In this document: positions 51,548-60,697 of the stretch, piece by piece
Position numbering within the stretch: the first letter of the stretch is position 1
How the letters are laid out: each line of letters opens with the position of its first letter
Assembly (NCBI GenBank): GCA_013297725.1
Contig: JAAFIB010000006.1
Span: 1 to 64,000, forward strand
Length of the DNA stretch: 64,000 nucleotides
Reading direction: 5' to 3'
DNA from: Sphingomonadales bacterium
GTDB taxonomy: Bacteria > Pseudomonadota > Alphaproteobacteria > Sphingomonadales > Sphingomonadaceae
Position numbers and translations under genes: made by a program
The notes under the pieces: generated by a model
Database searches by the model: none
Seen by the model: the letters and a program-made list of their open reading frames with translations, nothing else
What the model was told of the DNA's origin: nothing

Positions 51548-52930
51548 ATGAATCTGCAACCTGCCCCATCCCCCTACCGCGCCGATCCGCAAATCTCTAG
51601 CCTTGGTGCAAAAATTGGCGATCCGGTAAAGGCCGCCGACTTTCCGCAGGCGGTGCTGCGATATCGCAATGATCGCTGGGCCGCGACTGTCGGATTAGGG
51701 CATCTAAGCGATGCGGACTGGATTGCGCATTTCGCGCGGTTTGAACCGTTGCCAGACAACATGCCGCAACCGCTGGCGCTGCGCTATCACGGGCATCAGT
51801 TCCGGCACTATAACCCCAACATCGGCGATGGGCGCGGGTTTTTGTTTGCGCAGATGCGCGATCATCTGGGGCGGTTGCTTGACCTTGGCACCAAAGGTTC
51901 AGGTACTACGCCCTATAGCCGCGATGGTGACGGGCGGCTGACGTTAAAGGGCGCGGTGCGCGAGATTTTGGCGACCGAGATGCTGGAGGCGTTGGGCGTT
52001 GAAACCTCCAAGACGTTCTCGGTCATTGAAACCGGCGAAGACTTAATGCGCGGGGATGAGCCATCGCCAACGCGCTCGGCCGTGCTGGTTCGGCTAAGCC
52101 ATAGCCACATCCGCATCGGTGCGTTTCAACGGATTGCCTATGAGGACGATGCAGCAATGATGCAGCGGCTGGTCGCGTATTGCCTCGATACGCTTTACGC
52201 TGTGCCACACGGCGAGATACCGGCGGCGAAGCTGATGAATTTGGCGGTCGAACGGATCGCTGATCAGGCGGCAAGCTATATGGTCGCAGGCTTTGTCCAC
52301 GGCGTATTGAACAGCGATAATATAAACATCACCGGCGAAAGTTTTGATTACGGCCCGTGGCGCTTCACCGAGTTTTGGGATCCCGCCTTCACCGCCGCCT
52401 ATTTTGACCACAACGGGCTGTATGCTTTCGGGCGGCAGGCAGAGGCGGTGCATTGGGATTTGGCGCAGCTGGCGATTTCTCTGCGCTTGATTTGTGAAGC
52501 GCCGCCGTTGGTTGAGGCACTGGAGCGGTTTCCCGGTTTGTTTCAGGCGGCGATTGTGAAACGCTTCCTTTGGCGGCTGGGCGTAGCTTCGCGCGGCGAT
52601 GATGAAGATCGCGGATTGGTCGAGGCAGGCGAAAAGGCCATGATCCGCGGCAAAATGCCGATTGCGGAGTTTTTCACGCGTTTTCAGGGTGGCGCGAATG
52701 CTCATCCGGATGGCAACAATGAAGAATTGGATGCGTTCAGGCAGGTGCTAACGCCCTATCTTCCGGCGCGGGCGATGATAGTTCCGATGTGCGATATGCT
52801 GATCGAAGAAGTCGAGGCGATCTGGGCCGCGATTGCCGAGCGTGATGACTGGTCGCCGCTACAACAAAAAATCGACGCTATCCGGCATTTTGGTGCAGCA
52901 TTGCGCGGCCAGAACGCACCGGCATCCTGA
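51548..52930 (+). CDS. selO: Protein adenylyltransferase SelO (YdiU/UPF0061)
   Basis: The 460-residue pseudokinase-fold protein belongs to the SelO family, which transfers AMP from ATP to Ser, Thr or Tyr of target proteins and is linked to redox stress. Family blocks include ALRYHGHQFRHYNPNIGDGRG near 77, LDLGTKGSGTTPYSRDGDGR near 110, and the metal-binding HGVLNSDNINITGESFDYGPW near 252. Bacterial proteins lack the eukaryotic C-terminal selenocysteine, and this one ends without it. ATG 51548 fits; an upstream in-frame start at 51512 lies too near the divergent hydrolase. Confidence 0.93.
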   Translation: MNLQPAPSPYRADPQISSLGAKIGDPVKAADFPQAVLRYRNDRWAATVGLGHLSDADWIAHFARFEPLPDNMPQPLALRYHGHQFRHYNPNIGDGRGFLFAQMRDHLGRLLDLGTKGSGTTPYSRDGDGRLTLKGAVREILATEMLEALGVETSKTFSVIETGEDLMRGDEPSPTRSAVLVRLSHSHIRIGAFQRIAYEDDAAMMQRLVAYCLDTLYAVPHGEIPAAKLMNLAVERIADQAASYMVAGFVHGVLNSDNINITGESFDYGPWRFTEFWDPAFTAAYFDHNGLYAFGRQAEAVHWDLAQLAISLRLICEAPPLVEALERFPGLFQAAIVKRFLWRLGVASRGDDEDRGLVEAGEKAMIRGKMPIAEFFTRFQGGANAHPDGNNEELDAFRQVLTPYLPARAMIVPMCDMLIEEVEAIWAAIAERDDWSPLQQKIDAIRHFGAALRGQNAPAS

Positions 52931-53013
52931 CCCTGCGATAATTTACTTGATGAAAACCCTCCGCCATCCTCATAGGGTTACATTAAGGGGCATGAGGTAG
53001 GGTTTAAAACGCT

Positions 53014-54426
53014 TTGAGCGAACTGATTTCCATTGAGCCAGCGACGGGGGCCGAACTGTGGCGCGGCGAAACGAGCGACGCCGGCCGCGAAGTCGCCGCC
53101 GCGCGCGAGGCTTGGCCGCGCTGGGCCGCAGCACCGCTTGCCGACCGCGTTTCTGCCCTGCGCAGTTTTTCAAGCAAAGTACGTGCTGATCTGGAAAATC
53201 TGGCGGACCTGATCGCCCGCGAAACCGGCAAACCATTGTGGGAAGCGCGGACCGAGGTGGAAGCGGTTGCCAATAAAGTCGACATCTCGATCAAGGCCTA
53301 TGCTGACCGCACATCGCAGCGGCTGTTTGACGGCAAGCCCGGTTCGCGCAACGCGGTGCGGCATAAACCGCATGGTGTGCTGGCGGTGCTCGGCCCGTAT
53401 AACTTCCCCGCACATCTGCCCAATGGCCATATTGTGCCCGCCCTGCTCGCGGGGAATGCAGTGGTGTTTAAGCCATCGGAAAAGACCCCAGCGGTGGGCC
53501 AACGACTGGTTGAGCTGTATCACAAAGCCGGTGTGCCCGAAGGCATCGTTCGCATTGCGCAAGGCGGCGTTGATGTTGGCAAAGCCCTATCGATGCATCC
53601 CGATATCGACGGCCTGTTATTCACCGGATCGGCGCAAACCGGCATTGCCCTGAACCGGCAATTTGCAACGCGGCCCGACAAAATCCTTGCCCTTGAAATG
53701 GGCGGGAATAATCCAGTTATCGTTTGGGACACGCGCGATTTGCACAGTGCAGCGGTGCTTGTCGTGCAATCGGCGTTTCTATCCGCCGGTCAACGGTGCA
53801 CGGCGGCGCGGCGTCTGATCATCAAAGATGATCTTTACGACAGCTTCATCCCCGAGTTGAAAAAGCTGACCGACCGGCTTGTCATTGATGAACCACACAG
53901 CGACCCGCCGCCGTTCATGGGACCGGTGATCGACAATGAAGCTGCCGACGGCCTGACCGAAAGTTTCCTTGCGCTGATGAGCCATGGCGGTCGGCCCATC
54001 CGTCACATGACACGCCCATTACCAAACCGACCATTCCTTTCGCCGGGTATCATCGACCTGACCGAGATGCAGAACCGCCCGGACATCGAACTGTTTGGAC
54101 CTTTACTACAGGTGGTGCGCGTTCCTGATTTCGATGCTGCGATTGATGAAGCCAACAACACACGCTTTGGACTTTCTGCGGCGTTAATCGGCGGCACCCC
54201 CGAGCAATATAATGAGTTTTGGGCCAATAGCCGTGCGGGCGTTGTCAACTGGAACGCGACAACCAATGGCGCATCATCGTCGGCTCCCTTTGGCGGGATC
54301 GGTCTTTCGGGCAATCACAGACCCAGCGCCTTTTACGCTGCAGATTATTGCGCTTATCCGGTTGTTTCGTCAGAAGTCGATGTGCCCCGCGCCACAATCG
54401 GCATTGGCCTGAAAGACGAAGAATAG
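53014..54426 (+). CDS. astD: Succinylglutamate-semialdehyde dehydrogenase
   Basis: The 470-residue NAD-dependent aldehyde dehydrogenase matches AstD, the fourth enzyme of the arginine succinyltransferase pathway (succinylglutamate semialdehyde to succinylglutamate). The active-site cysteine is in SAGQRCTAARRL near 257, the glutamate in ALEMGGNNPV near 225, and PYNFPAHLPNGHIVPALLAGNAV near 130 is the conserved entry segment. The start appears to be a TTG (53014) with a poorly placed GGTAGGG upstream. No other ast genes are in the window, so the precise substrate could differ. Confidence 0.85.
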   Translation: MSELISIEPATGAELWRGETSDAGREVAAAREAWPRWAAAPLADRVSALRSFSSKVRADLENLADLIARETGKPLWEARTEVEAVANKVDISIKAYADRTSQRLFDGKPGSRNAVRHKPHGVLAVLGPYNFPAHLPNGHIVPALLAGNAVVFKPSEKTPAVGQRLVELYHKAGVPEGIVRIAQGGVDVGKALSMHPDIDGLLFTGSAQTGIALNRQFATRPDKILALEMGGNNPVIVWDTRDLHSAAVLVVQSAFLSAGQRCTAARRLIIKDDLYDSFIPELKKLTDRLVIDEPHSDPPPFMGPVIDNEAADGLTESFLALMSHGGRPIRHMTRPLPNRPFLSPGIIDLTEMQNRPDIELFGPLLQVVRVPDFDAAIDEANNTRFGLSAALIGGTPEQYNEFWANSRAGVVNWNATTNGASSSAPFGGIGLSGNHRPSAFYAADYCAYPVVSSEVDVPRATIGIGLKDEE

Positions 54427-54442
54427 GCATAACCACCATATT

Positions 54443-55480
54443 ATGAAATCAGCCGACATCTTTGAATTTTACCGGCGGCTGGCAGAGGCCAATCCTGCGC
54501 CTGAAACCGAACTGGCCTATAGCAATGACTATCAGCTTTTGGTTGCCGTTGTCATGTCTGCGCAGTCAACAGATGTTGGCGTCAACAAAGCTACCAAAAA
54601 ACTGTTCGAAGAGATCAAAACCCCCGCACAAATGGTAGCGTTGGGGGTAGATGAGCTAAAGTCGCACATCAAAACCATCGGGCTGTTCAACGGCAAAGCC
54701 AAAAACGTCATCGCGTTATCCGAGATACTGGTTCGCGATCATGATGGTGTCGTTCCCGCTGATCGCGATATCCTGGAAAGCTTACCGGGGGTGGGGCGAA
54801 AGACGGCTAATGTCGTTATGAACACCGCCTTTGGCGCAGAGACATTTGCTGTCGATACTCACATTTTTCGCGTCGGCAATCGCACCGGTCTAGCCAAGGG
54901 TAAAACACCCTTAGCGGTGGAAAAGGCTTTGGACAAAAAGACGCCGCAACCGTTCCGCCTTGGCGCACATCATTGGCTGATCCTGCACGGCCGCTATGTC
55001 TGCAAAGCAGCGGCGATGAGAAACTTGGTTTTAGGATTGGCGACACTCGCTGTTGCAACCACCGCTGGCGCATTTGGCCCCGCAGAACGCCGCGCGAAAC
55101 AGCTGGCGGCCTATACGCCGGTCGGTGAAGCAGTGAACTGCATCGACATTAGCCGTATCGATTCAACCAATGTCGTCGCCAGTAATGTTATCGATTTCAA
55201 AATGCGCGGCGGAAAAGTTTATCGCAACACTCTGCCTTATAGCTGCTCAGGCTTGGTATCAGAGGACGCCTTTTCCTATCGCACATCGACCAGCCGCCTG
55301 TGTAATGTCGATACCATTCGTGTTCTGCAAAATTACGGCGGCAGGGTGCAGGAAGGCGTTGGCTGCGGCTTAGGAAAATTCCAACCCGTTGAAAAAGCGT
55401 CAAAAGTCGAAGAAATTAGTTATAGCGAAACCGAATGGGCACCGTTTGAAATTGTCGAACCAGATAGCGTTACTGGATAA
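54443..55480 (+). CDS. nth: Endonuclease III truncated at its Fe-S loop and fused in frame to a secreted protein
   Basis: The 345-codon frame joins two unrelated parts. Residues 1-190 are endonuclease III, the base-excision glycosylase/lyase for oxidised pyrimidines. The helix-hairpin-helix LPGVGRK with Lys120 and the catalytic Asp138 (in AVDTH) are in the positions of the E. coli enzyme. The normal C-terminal [4Fe-4S] loop has four cysteines; here only the first (Cys187) remains. From Met192 the frame continues as [20 protein letters not shown], a signal peptide, then a 130-residue mature protein. The most likely origin is a deletion that removed the Fe-S loop, the stop and the gap between two genes. 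Confidence 0.85.
   Translation: MKSADIFEFYRRLAEANPAPETELAYSNDYQLLVAVVMSAQSTDVGVNKATKKLFEEIKTPAQMVALGVDELKSHIKTIGLFNGKAKNVIALSEILVRDHDGVVPADRDILESLPGVGRKTANVVMNTAFGAETFAVDTHIFRVGNRTGLAKGKTPLAVEKALDKKTPQPFRLGAHHWLILHGRYVCKAAAMRNLVLGLATLAVATTAGAFGPAERRAKQLAAYTPVGEAVNCIDISRIDSTNVVASNVIDFKMRGGKVYRNTLPYSCSGLVSEDAFSYRTSTSRLCNVDTIRVLQNYGGRVQEGVGCGLGKFQPVEKASKVEEISYSETEWAPFEIVEPDSVTG
55016..55480 (+). CDS. Secreted protein of unknown function (3' part of the nth fusion)
   Basis: If translated from its own ATG (55016) the product has 154 residues: a signal peptide (cleavage near TAG-AF), then a compact domain with four cysteines ([21 protein letters not shown] and VGCGLGKF), and an acidic tail. It resembles small secreted sphingomonad proteins of the DUF6491 type. 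No ribosome binding site is visible before this ATG because the upstream sequence is now the end of nth. Its stop overlaps the convergent rimO stop by 11 bases. Confidence 0.55.
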   Translation: MRNLVLGLATLAVATTAGAFGPAERRAKQLAAYTPVGEAVNCIDISRIDSTNVVASNVIDFKMRGGKVYRNTLPYSCSGLVSEDAFSYRTSTSRLCNVDTIRVLQNYGGRVQEGVGCGLGKFQPVEKASKVEEISYSETEWAPFEIVEPDSVTG

Positions 55481-56834
55481 CCCCGAACAGATCGTGTTCG
55501 TCTGCATCTTCGATTTGCACCTCGACAATATCGCCTGATTTCACTGTCGCCGCTACATCACGCAGGAATACATTGCCGTCGATTTCAGGGGCATCCGCCT
55601 GTGACCGACCCGTTGCGCCTATGCTGCCATCCTCATCAGCCTCGCCGACATCATCGATTATCACCGGCAATATGCGGCCAACCTTTGCTACAAGTTTTGC
55701 CGCGCTGATCGCTGCGGTCTTTTCCATGATCCGCTGATACCGCTCTTCCTTAACCTCTTCGGGGACAGGATTGGGCAACGCATTGGCCGCTGCGCCCTCG
55801 ACAGGTTCGAAACGGAATGCGCCCACACGGTCCAACTGCGCCTCATCCAGCCAATCGAGCAAATACTCAAAATCCGCCTCTGTCTCACCGGGGAAGCCCA
55901 CGACAAACGTCGATCGAATGGTAATGTCGGGGCAGATATCACGCCATTTATGCACGCGTTCCAGCACCTTGGCTTCGTTCGCCGGGCGCTTCATCGCTTT
56001 CAACACATTGGGCGCAGCATGCTGAAACGGTATGTCCAGATAGGGCGTTATCAAGCCCTCCGCCATCAACGGGATGACTTGGTCGACATGGGGGTATGGA
56101 TAGACATAATGCAACCGCACCCATGGCGAGATGCCATCGGCAGTTCGCAGCCCGCCCAGTTCACGCGCAAGATCGGTCATATGCGCGCGCACCTCGCGGC
56201 CCTTCCACTCGCGCGGTTCGTGACGGGTATCTACACCATACGCCGACGTGTCCTGCGAAATGACCAGCAATTCCTTTGTCCCAGCGGCAACGAGCTTCTC
56301 TGCCTCGCGCAGCACAGCATCAATCCGCCTGCTAACCAGATCGCCCCGGATGCTTGGGATGATGCAAAATGCGCAGCGGTGATTGCAGCCTTCGGAGATT
56401 TTCAAATAACTATAATGGCGCGGCGTCAGTTTCAGCGCACCTTCGGGAACCAGATTGATAAACGCGTTGACCGGCATCGGCGCTGCTTCATGCACTGCGC
56501 CGACAACTTCTTCATATTGCGCAGCGCCGCTGATGGCGAGGACTTTGGGATAACGCGCGCGGATCATTTCCGCCTCTTTGCCAAGGCAACCTGTTACAAT
56601 CACCCGGCCATTTTCGGCAAGCGCCTCGCCAATCGCCTCTAGGCTTTCTTCCTTGGCACTATCCAGAAAACCGCAGGTATTGACCAATACCACATCGGCC
56701 CCGGCATAGTCCGGCGACATCGCATAACCATCGGAGCGCAGCTTGGTCAGAATCCGTTCGCTATCCACCAATGCCTTGGGACAGCCCAAGGATACCATGC
56801 CGATTTTCGGCGCTGCTTCGATTTTAGTTGCCAT
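55470..56834 (-). CDS. rimO: Ribosomal protein S12 methylthiotransferase
   Basis: The 454-residue radical-SAM enzyme methylthiolates an aspartate of ribosomal protein S12. The N-terminal MTTase domain has [13 protein letters not shown] near residue 14 and cysteines at about 18, 54 and 83. The radical-SAM cluster is CNHRCAFC near 150, and a C-terminal TRAM domain starts near 380. It resembles RimO rather than MiaB in length and in the CPK segment. ATG 56834 begins the domain. It is convergent with the nth fusion and overlaps its 3' end. Confidence 0.95.
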   Translation of the reverse strand: MATKIEAAPKIGMVSLGCPKALVDSERILTKLRSDGYAMSPDYAGADVVLVNTCGFLDSAKEESLEAIGEALAENGRVIVTGCLGKEAEMIRARYPKVLAISGAAQYEEVVGAVHEAAPMPVNAFINLVPEGALKLTPRHYSYLKISEGCNHRCAFCIIPSIRGDLVSRRIDAVLREAEKLVAAGTKELLVISQDTSAYGVDTRHEPREWKGREVRAHMTDLARELGGLRTADGISPWVRLHYVYPYPHVDQVIPLMAEGLITPYLDIPFQHAAPNVLKAMKRPANEAKVLERVHKWRDICPDITIRSTFVVGFPGETEADFEYLLDWLDEAQLDRVGAFRFEPVEGAAANALPNPVPEEVKEERYQRIMEKTAAISAAKLVAKVGRILPVIIDDVGEADEDGSIGATGRSQADAPEIDGNVFLRDVAATVKSGDIVEVQIEDADEHDLFGVIQ

Positions 56835-56938
56835 GATGCGCTGGCCCTTAGGGCTTTTATTGCCTCTTGTCACGACGCGCATTTCGAAGCATCAATATAA
56901 CCGTTCTAATGTAAACGCATCAAACAGGGAGTATCTTC

Positions 56939-57340
56939 ATGGGTAATGTAAACTTGTTGGCAGTGCTTGTTGCAGCGGTATCGGCTTTCATGGTTGGCGG
57001 AATTTGGTACGGGCCACTGTTTTCCAAGGCGTGGCAGCGCGAAATAGGCCTTAGTGATGAGGCATTAAAAGCTGCAAACCCCCTGAAAGTTTACGGCCTT
57101 GCCTTTTTGCTCAGCGTTTTGTCCGCGCTGTTTCTTGGCCATTTGCTAGCATTTTTTGACACCAGTTTTCGCAGCACAATGATGATCTCGGTCGGCATCG
57201 CGCTGACCTTCATTGTCCCGGCGCTGGGCATCAACTATCTTTTTGGGCTGAAATCCGGAAAGCTGTTCGCCATTGATGCAGGCTATTGGATCGCGTTCTA
57301 CGCTGCGATGGGCTTAGTCTTCGGGTTTCTAGGGGCTTAA
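56939..57340 (+). CDS. DUF1761 membrane protein
   Basis: The 133-residue protein has four hydrophobic helices and matches DUF1761; MVGGIWYGPLFSKAWQREIG at residues about 18-37 is the family signature between the first two helices. The function is unknown. Its stop codon shares a TTAA with the stop of the convergent M23 gene. The ATG is preceded by GGGAG at a normal distance. Confidence 0.85.
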   Translation: MGNVNLLAVLVAAVSAFMVGGIWYGPLFSKAWQREIGLSDEALKAANPLKVYGLAFLLSVLSALFLGHLLAFFDTSFRSTMMISVGIALTFIVPALGINYLFGLKSGKLFAIDAGYWIAFYAAMGLVFGFLGA

Positions 57341-58395
57341 CGCGCTGGCAATTTCGTGAGCGGGTCGACCGGCTTACGATCTTTGCGGATTTCGAAATGT
57401 AGCTGCGGCGTGCTGACATAGCCAGTGTCGCCGACGCTGCCCAATAGATGTCCGCGTTTGACCTTCGCACCGCGTGTAACGGCTAGCTTACCCAAATGGC
57501 CATAAGCGGTCATCCAGCCGTCACCATGGTCAATCATCACCAGCCCGCCGAAAACTGCAATTTCATTGCCAGCATAAACGACAACGCCGTCGCCTGCTGC
57601 GGCGACATTAGTTCCTAAAGCAGCGGCAATGTTGAGCCCGTCATTGACCTGCCCGCCGCCTTTTGAACCAAAGCGCGAGACGACATTTCCTGCCAAGGGC
57701 CAGCCGAATGTGCCAGCAAAACCGGTGGGCTTAGCGATGGGCGAAGACAGTGTGGAGGGTGAACGACCCTGCTCTGGCTTTGCCGGCTGGCTGCCCGTTG
57801 CGATGGTATCAATATCTAGGACAAACGCGTCTGCTATGGTTTGTGGATCAGCTTGCGCCACATCCGCAGTGACCGCAGCATCCGGCAATCGTAAATACTG
57901 GCCAGAGCGTAAAACAAACGGTTCGGTCAGCGCATTAAGCGTCACCAAATCCGCCCATGCCGCATTATAGGCGCGGGCGATCGCAATCCCCGTCTCACCA
58001 GCCGCAACACGGTGGAATTGTCCCGCCGGAATGCGAAGTTTTTGCCCGGCCTGCAACGCAAAGGGCGCGGTCAGGCTGTTCGCCTTTGCGATCGCTTCCG
58101 CGCCTGCCCCTGTTTGATTGCCAATCCGGTAAAGCGTATCGCCAGACCGCACGATATAGACTGAAGCCGCCACCGATTGGGCGTTGCGGGTGACAGTTGC
58201 TGGATTCCAACTGGGCGTTTCTTCCAAAATCTGGGCCTCGGGAACGAGGATAACCGGACTGCCCGTTGCGGTCTTATCAGCGGCGACATCACTGCTCGTT
58301 TCAACGCTATAATTTTCGCCACCACGCGGAATGCAGGCCGAGAGCAGCATCACGGCTGTCAGAGCCGTTGCCCGCTTTGCCCCTGCTACCGCCAT
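57337..58395 (-). CDS. LysM/LytM lipoprotein, NlpD-like (probably catalytically dead)
   Basis: The 352-residue protein has a lipoprotein signal peptide ending at Cys21, two LysM repeats (YIVRSGDTLYRIGNQTGAG near 80 and HRVAAGETGIAIARAYNAA near 130) and a C-terminal M23/LytM domain. The zinc-binding positions are altered: the canonical H-x3-D is NDGLN here, and the HLHFE motif is QLHFE. Like E. coli NlpD it would therefore activate an amidase during cell division rather than cut peptidoglycan itself. It is encoded 10 bases behind surE on the same strand, the surE-nlpD order. Confidence 0.9.
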   Translation of the reverse strand: MAVAGAKRATALTAVMLLSACIPRGGENYSVETSSDVAADKTATGSPVILVPEAQILEETPSWNPATVTRNAQSVAASVYIVRSGDTLYRIGNQTGAGAEAIAKANSLTAPFALQAGQKLRIPAGQFHRVAAGETGIAIARAYNAAWADLVTLNALTEPFVLRSGQYLRLPDAAVTADVAQADPQTIADAFVLDIDTIATGSQPAKPEQGRSPSTLSSPIAKPTGFAGTFGWPLAGNVVSRFGSKGGGQVNDGLNIAAALGTNVAAAGDGVVVYAGNEIAVFGGLVMIDHGDGWMTAYGHLGKLAVTRGAKVKRGHLLGSVGDTGYVSTPQLHFEIRKDRKPVDPLTKLPAR

Positions 58396-58405
58396 GCCCT
58401 GCCCC

Positions 58406-59173
58406 TTAGTCCTTAAACACTGCCGCCAACGTGCCGAGCGATTCGCGGTGCGTCAAGTCGAGTTGCAACGGTGTTACAACTACATAGCCGTCATCGACGA
58501 TCTCTAGATCAGTATCATGCCCCGATGTGTGTTCAACGCCGTGTAGCCCAAACCAGTAATAGTCATAGCCACGCGGATCAGTGCCTTTGACAATAGAGCC
58601 GCGGCTGTAATCATGAAAACCTTGACGCGCGGTGCGGATGCCTTTGACCGCGTCGGGTGCCAGTGCAGGGAAATTGATGTTTACCAAAGTGCGCGGTGCA
58701 AAATCCATTTCCAATAGAGGCGCGATCACTTTTGGACCCCAAACTTCAGCCGCAGAAAACGGCACTGTGTCGCCCATGCCCTCTTTGCGGTACACTTGGC
58801 TTAACGCAATCGAACGCACCCCTGCCAGCGCGCCTTCCATTGCGGCGGAAACGGTGCCCGAATAGGTAATATCGTCGCCAAGATTGGCTCCGCGATTAAC
58901 GCCGGAAAGGATCACATCAGGCCGTGCATCCTTCATCAACACGCCAAGTGCAAGCATGACCGAATCTGTCGGCGTGCCAGCAACTGAGTAATGCTTTGGG
59001 CCATGTTCGCGGATGCGCACGGGGCGGGATAAGGTCAGCGAATGGCCCGCGCCCGAGTTTTCCTCGGCAGGAGCCACGATCCAGACATCATCGCTAAATT
59101 GGCGCGCGATTTTTTCCAGGATTTTCAGGCCCGGCGCGTTAACGCCGTCGTCATTGGTGAGGAGAATGCGCAT
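58406..59173 (-). CDS. surE: 5'-nucleotidase SurE
   Basis: The 255-residue metal-dependent phosphatase hydrolyses nucleoside 5'-monophosphates and is tied to stationary-phase survival. The N-terminal RILLTNDDGVNAPGL binds the metal, SGVNRGANLGDDITYSGTVSAAMEG near 94 is the signature, and length is normal. It sits between serS and the NlpD-like gene, the common alphaproteobacterial order. A perfect palindrome separates it from serS. Confidence 0.96.
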   Translation of the reverse strand: MRILLTNDDGVNAPGLKILEKIARQFSDDVWIVAPAEENSGAGHSLTLSRPVRIREHGPKHYSVAGTPTDSVMLALGVLMKDARPDVILSGVNRGANLGDDITYSGTVSAAMEGALAGVRSIALSQVYRKEGMGDTVPFSAAEVWGPKVIAPLLEMDFAPRTLVNINFPALAPDAVKGIRTARQGFHDYSRGSIVKGTDPRGYDYYWFGLHGVEHTSGHDTDLEIVDDGYVVVTPLQLDLTHRESLGTLAAVFKD

Positions 59174-59227
59174 ATAGAAATCAGATCCCGATAAACTTCA
59201 AAATTCATAGTCGTAAAAACCCAAAAT

Positions 59228-59298
59228 CGTCATCCTGAACTTGTTTCAGGATAACAAACGACCGTCGCGCGTTATCCTGAAACAAGTTCAGGATGACG
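59228..59298. repeat. Perfect 28-bp inverted repeat, copy B of the CGTCAT family
   Basis: CGTCATCCTGAACTTGTTTC with its continuation (59228-59255) and the arm at 59271-59298 are exact reverse complements with a 15-base spacer. It shares CTGAACTTGTTT and the terminal CGTCA with copy A at 24874-24986. On RNA it forms a very long stem between serS and surE, which could stabilise or separate the two messages. Confidence 0.85.
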
Positions 59299-59321
59299 AG
59301 GTGGTTTTGTAATCAACGGAG

Positions 59322-60596
59322 TTAAGGAACCAACCGTTCCAACCCGCCCATATACGGCAACAAGACCTCTGGCACAGTCACCGAACCATCGGCTTGCTGA
59401 TAATTCTCAAGCACCGCGACTAAGGTCCGCCCGACCGCGAGGCCCGATCCGTTCAGCGTATGGACAAAGACATTGCCTTTACCCTCCGCTGGCCGATACC
59501 GCGTATTCATCCGGCGTGCTTGCCAGTCACCACAGTTGGAACAGCTTGAAATTTCGCGGTAAAGCCCCTGCCCCGGCAGCCAGACTTCTAAGTCATAGGT
59601 CTTGCGCGCAGAATTGCCCATATCGCCGGTGCAGAGCAGCAGCTTGCGATAGGGCAGTGCAAGCGCTTGCAGGATGGACTCTGCTGCACCCACCATCCGC
59701 TCATGCTCGGCTGCGCTATCCTCGGGGCGGACGATACTCACCAGTTCAACCTTTTCAAACTGGTGCTGACGGATCAGGCCTTTGGTATCCTTACCCGCAG
59801 CACCCGCCTCTGACCGGAAACACGGCGTCAGCGCAGTCATGCGGATGGGCAGCGCAGCTTCATCCAAAATCTGTTCACGCACGCTGTTGGTCAGCGATAC
59901 TTCGGCGGTAGGGATCAGCCAGCGGCCATCCGTGGTCTGAAAATTATCTTCGGCAAACTTGGGCAGTTGACCAGTGCCAAATAGCGACTCGGTGCGAACC
60001 AGATAGGGCGTGTTGCATTCCGCATAACCATTCGTCGCAGTTTGATGATCGAGCATAAACTGCCCCAACGCCCGGTTCAGCCGCGCCATTTGGCCGCGCA
60101 TAAAGGTAAAGCGCGCGCCAGAAATTGCGACACCCGTTTCAAAATCCAACCCCAACGACGGACCGATGTCGGCATGATCCCGTGGTGCGAAATCGAACTT
60201 GCGCGGTTCGCCCCAGCGGGCGATCTCGACATTATCGGTTTCGTCTGCACCTTCCGGCACGTCATCCATCGGCAGGTTGGGGATCGCGGCGAGCAAACCA
60301 TCAAGCTCAGTCCCCAATGCGCGTTCTTCGTCTTCAATCGCAGGCAGGCTATCTTTCAGCGTCGCGACCTCGGCCTTTAGCGCGTCTGCTGTCGCAGTAT
60401 CGCCTTTGCCCATGGCCGCACCAATGGCTTTGGACGCTTCGTTGCGCCGCGCCAGCCCGTCTTGCAACTTGGTCAAAACACTGCGCCGCCGCTCGTCTAG
60501 CGCGACGATCTGCGCGGCTATTTGCGATGCGCCCCGGCGCGCCAGTGCAGCATCAAAGCCTTCGGGATTTTCGCGGATGGATTTCAGATCGTGCAT
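59322..60596 (-). CDS. serS: Seryl-tRNA synthetase
   Basis: The 424-residue class II synthetase charges tRNA(Ser). The N-terminal coiled-coil arm (about 30-105) starts with [20 protein letters not shown]. Motif 2 is [20 protein letters not shown] near 255, and motif 3 is [15 protein letters not shown] near 385. Length is standard. ATG 60596 matches relatives; the ATG at 60602 is two codons longer. It begins the serS-surE-NlpD series. Confidence 0.97.
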   Translation of the reverse strand: MHDLKSIRENPEGFDAALARRGASQIAAQIVALDERRRSVLTKLQDGLARRNEASKAIGAAMGKGDTATADALKAEVATLKDSLPAIEDEERALGTELDGLLAAIPNLPMDDVPEGADETDNVEIARWGEPRKFDFAPRDHADIGPSLGLDFETGVAISGARFTFMRGQMARLNRALGQFMLDHQTATNGYAECNTPYLVRTESLFGTGQLPKFAEDNFQTTDGRWLIPTAEVSLTNSVREQILDEAALPIRMTALTPCFRSEAGAAGKDTKGLIRQHQFEKVELVSIVRPEDSAAEHERMVGAAESILQALALPYRKLLLCTGDMGNSARKTYDLEVWLPGQGLYREISSCSNCGDWQARRMNTRYRPAEGKGNVFVHTLNGSGLAVGRTLVAVLENYQQADGSVTVPEVLLPYMGGLERLVP

Positions 60597-60640
60597 AGCC
60601 ATGGCCTATGCCGAGCCAGCGCGCGCGGCGCAAGTCTGCA

Positions 60641-60674
60641 AAAGAAAAGGGCGACCCGCAGGCCGCCCCTTTTT
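60641..60674 (-). terminator. Terminator of the PEP-CTERM gene
   Basis: On the minus strand AAAAAGGGGCGGCCTGCGGG and the following TCGCCCTTTT fold as GGGCG/CGCCC with A- and T-rich flanks. It lies 24 bases beyond the stop of the repeat protein and just ahead of serS; the flanking A and T tracts make it usable on both strands. Confidence 0.7.
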
Positions 60675-60697
60675 GAATTCTTGGATTGGGCGGAGGC

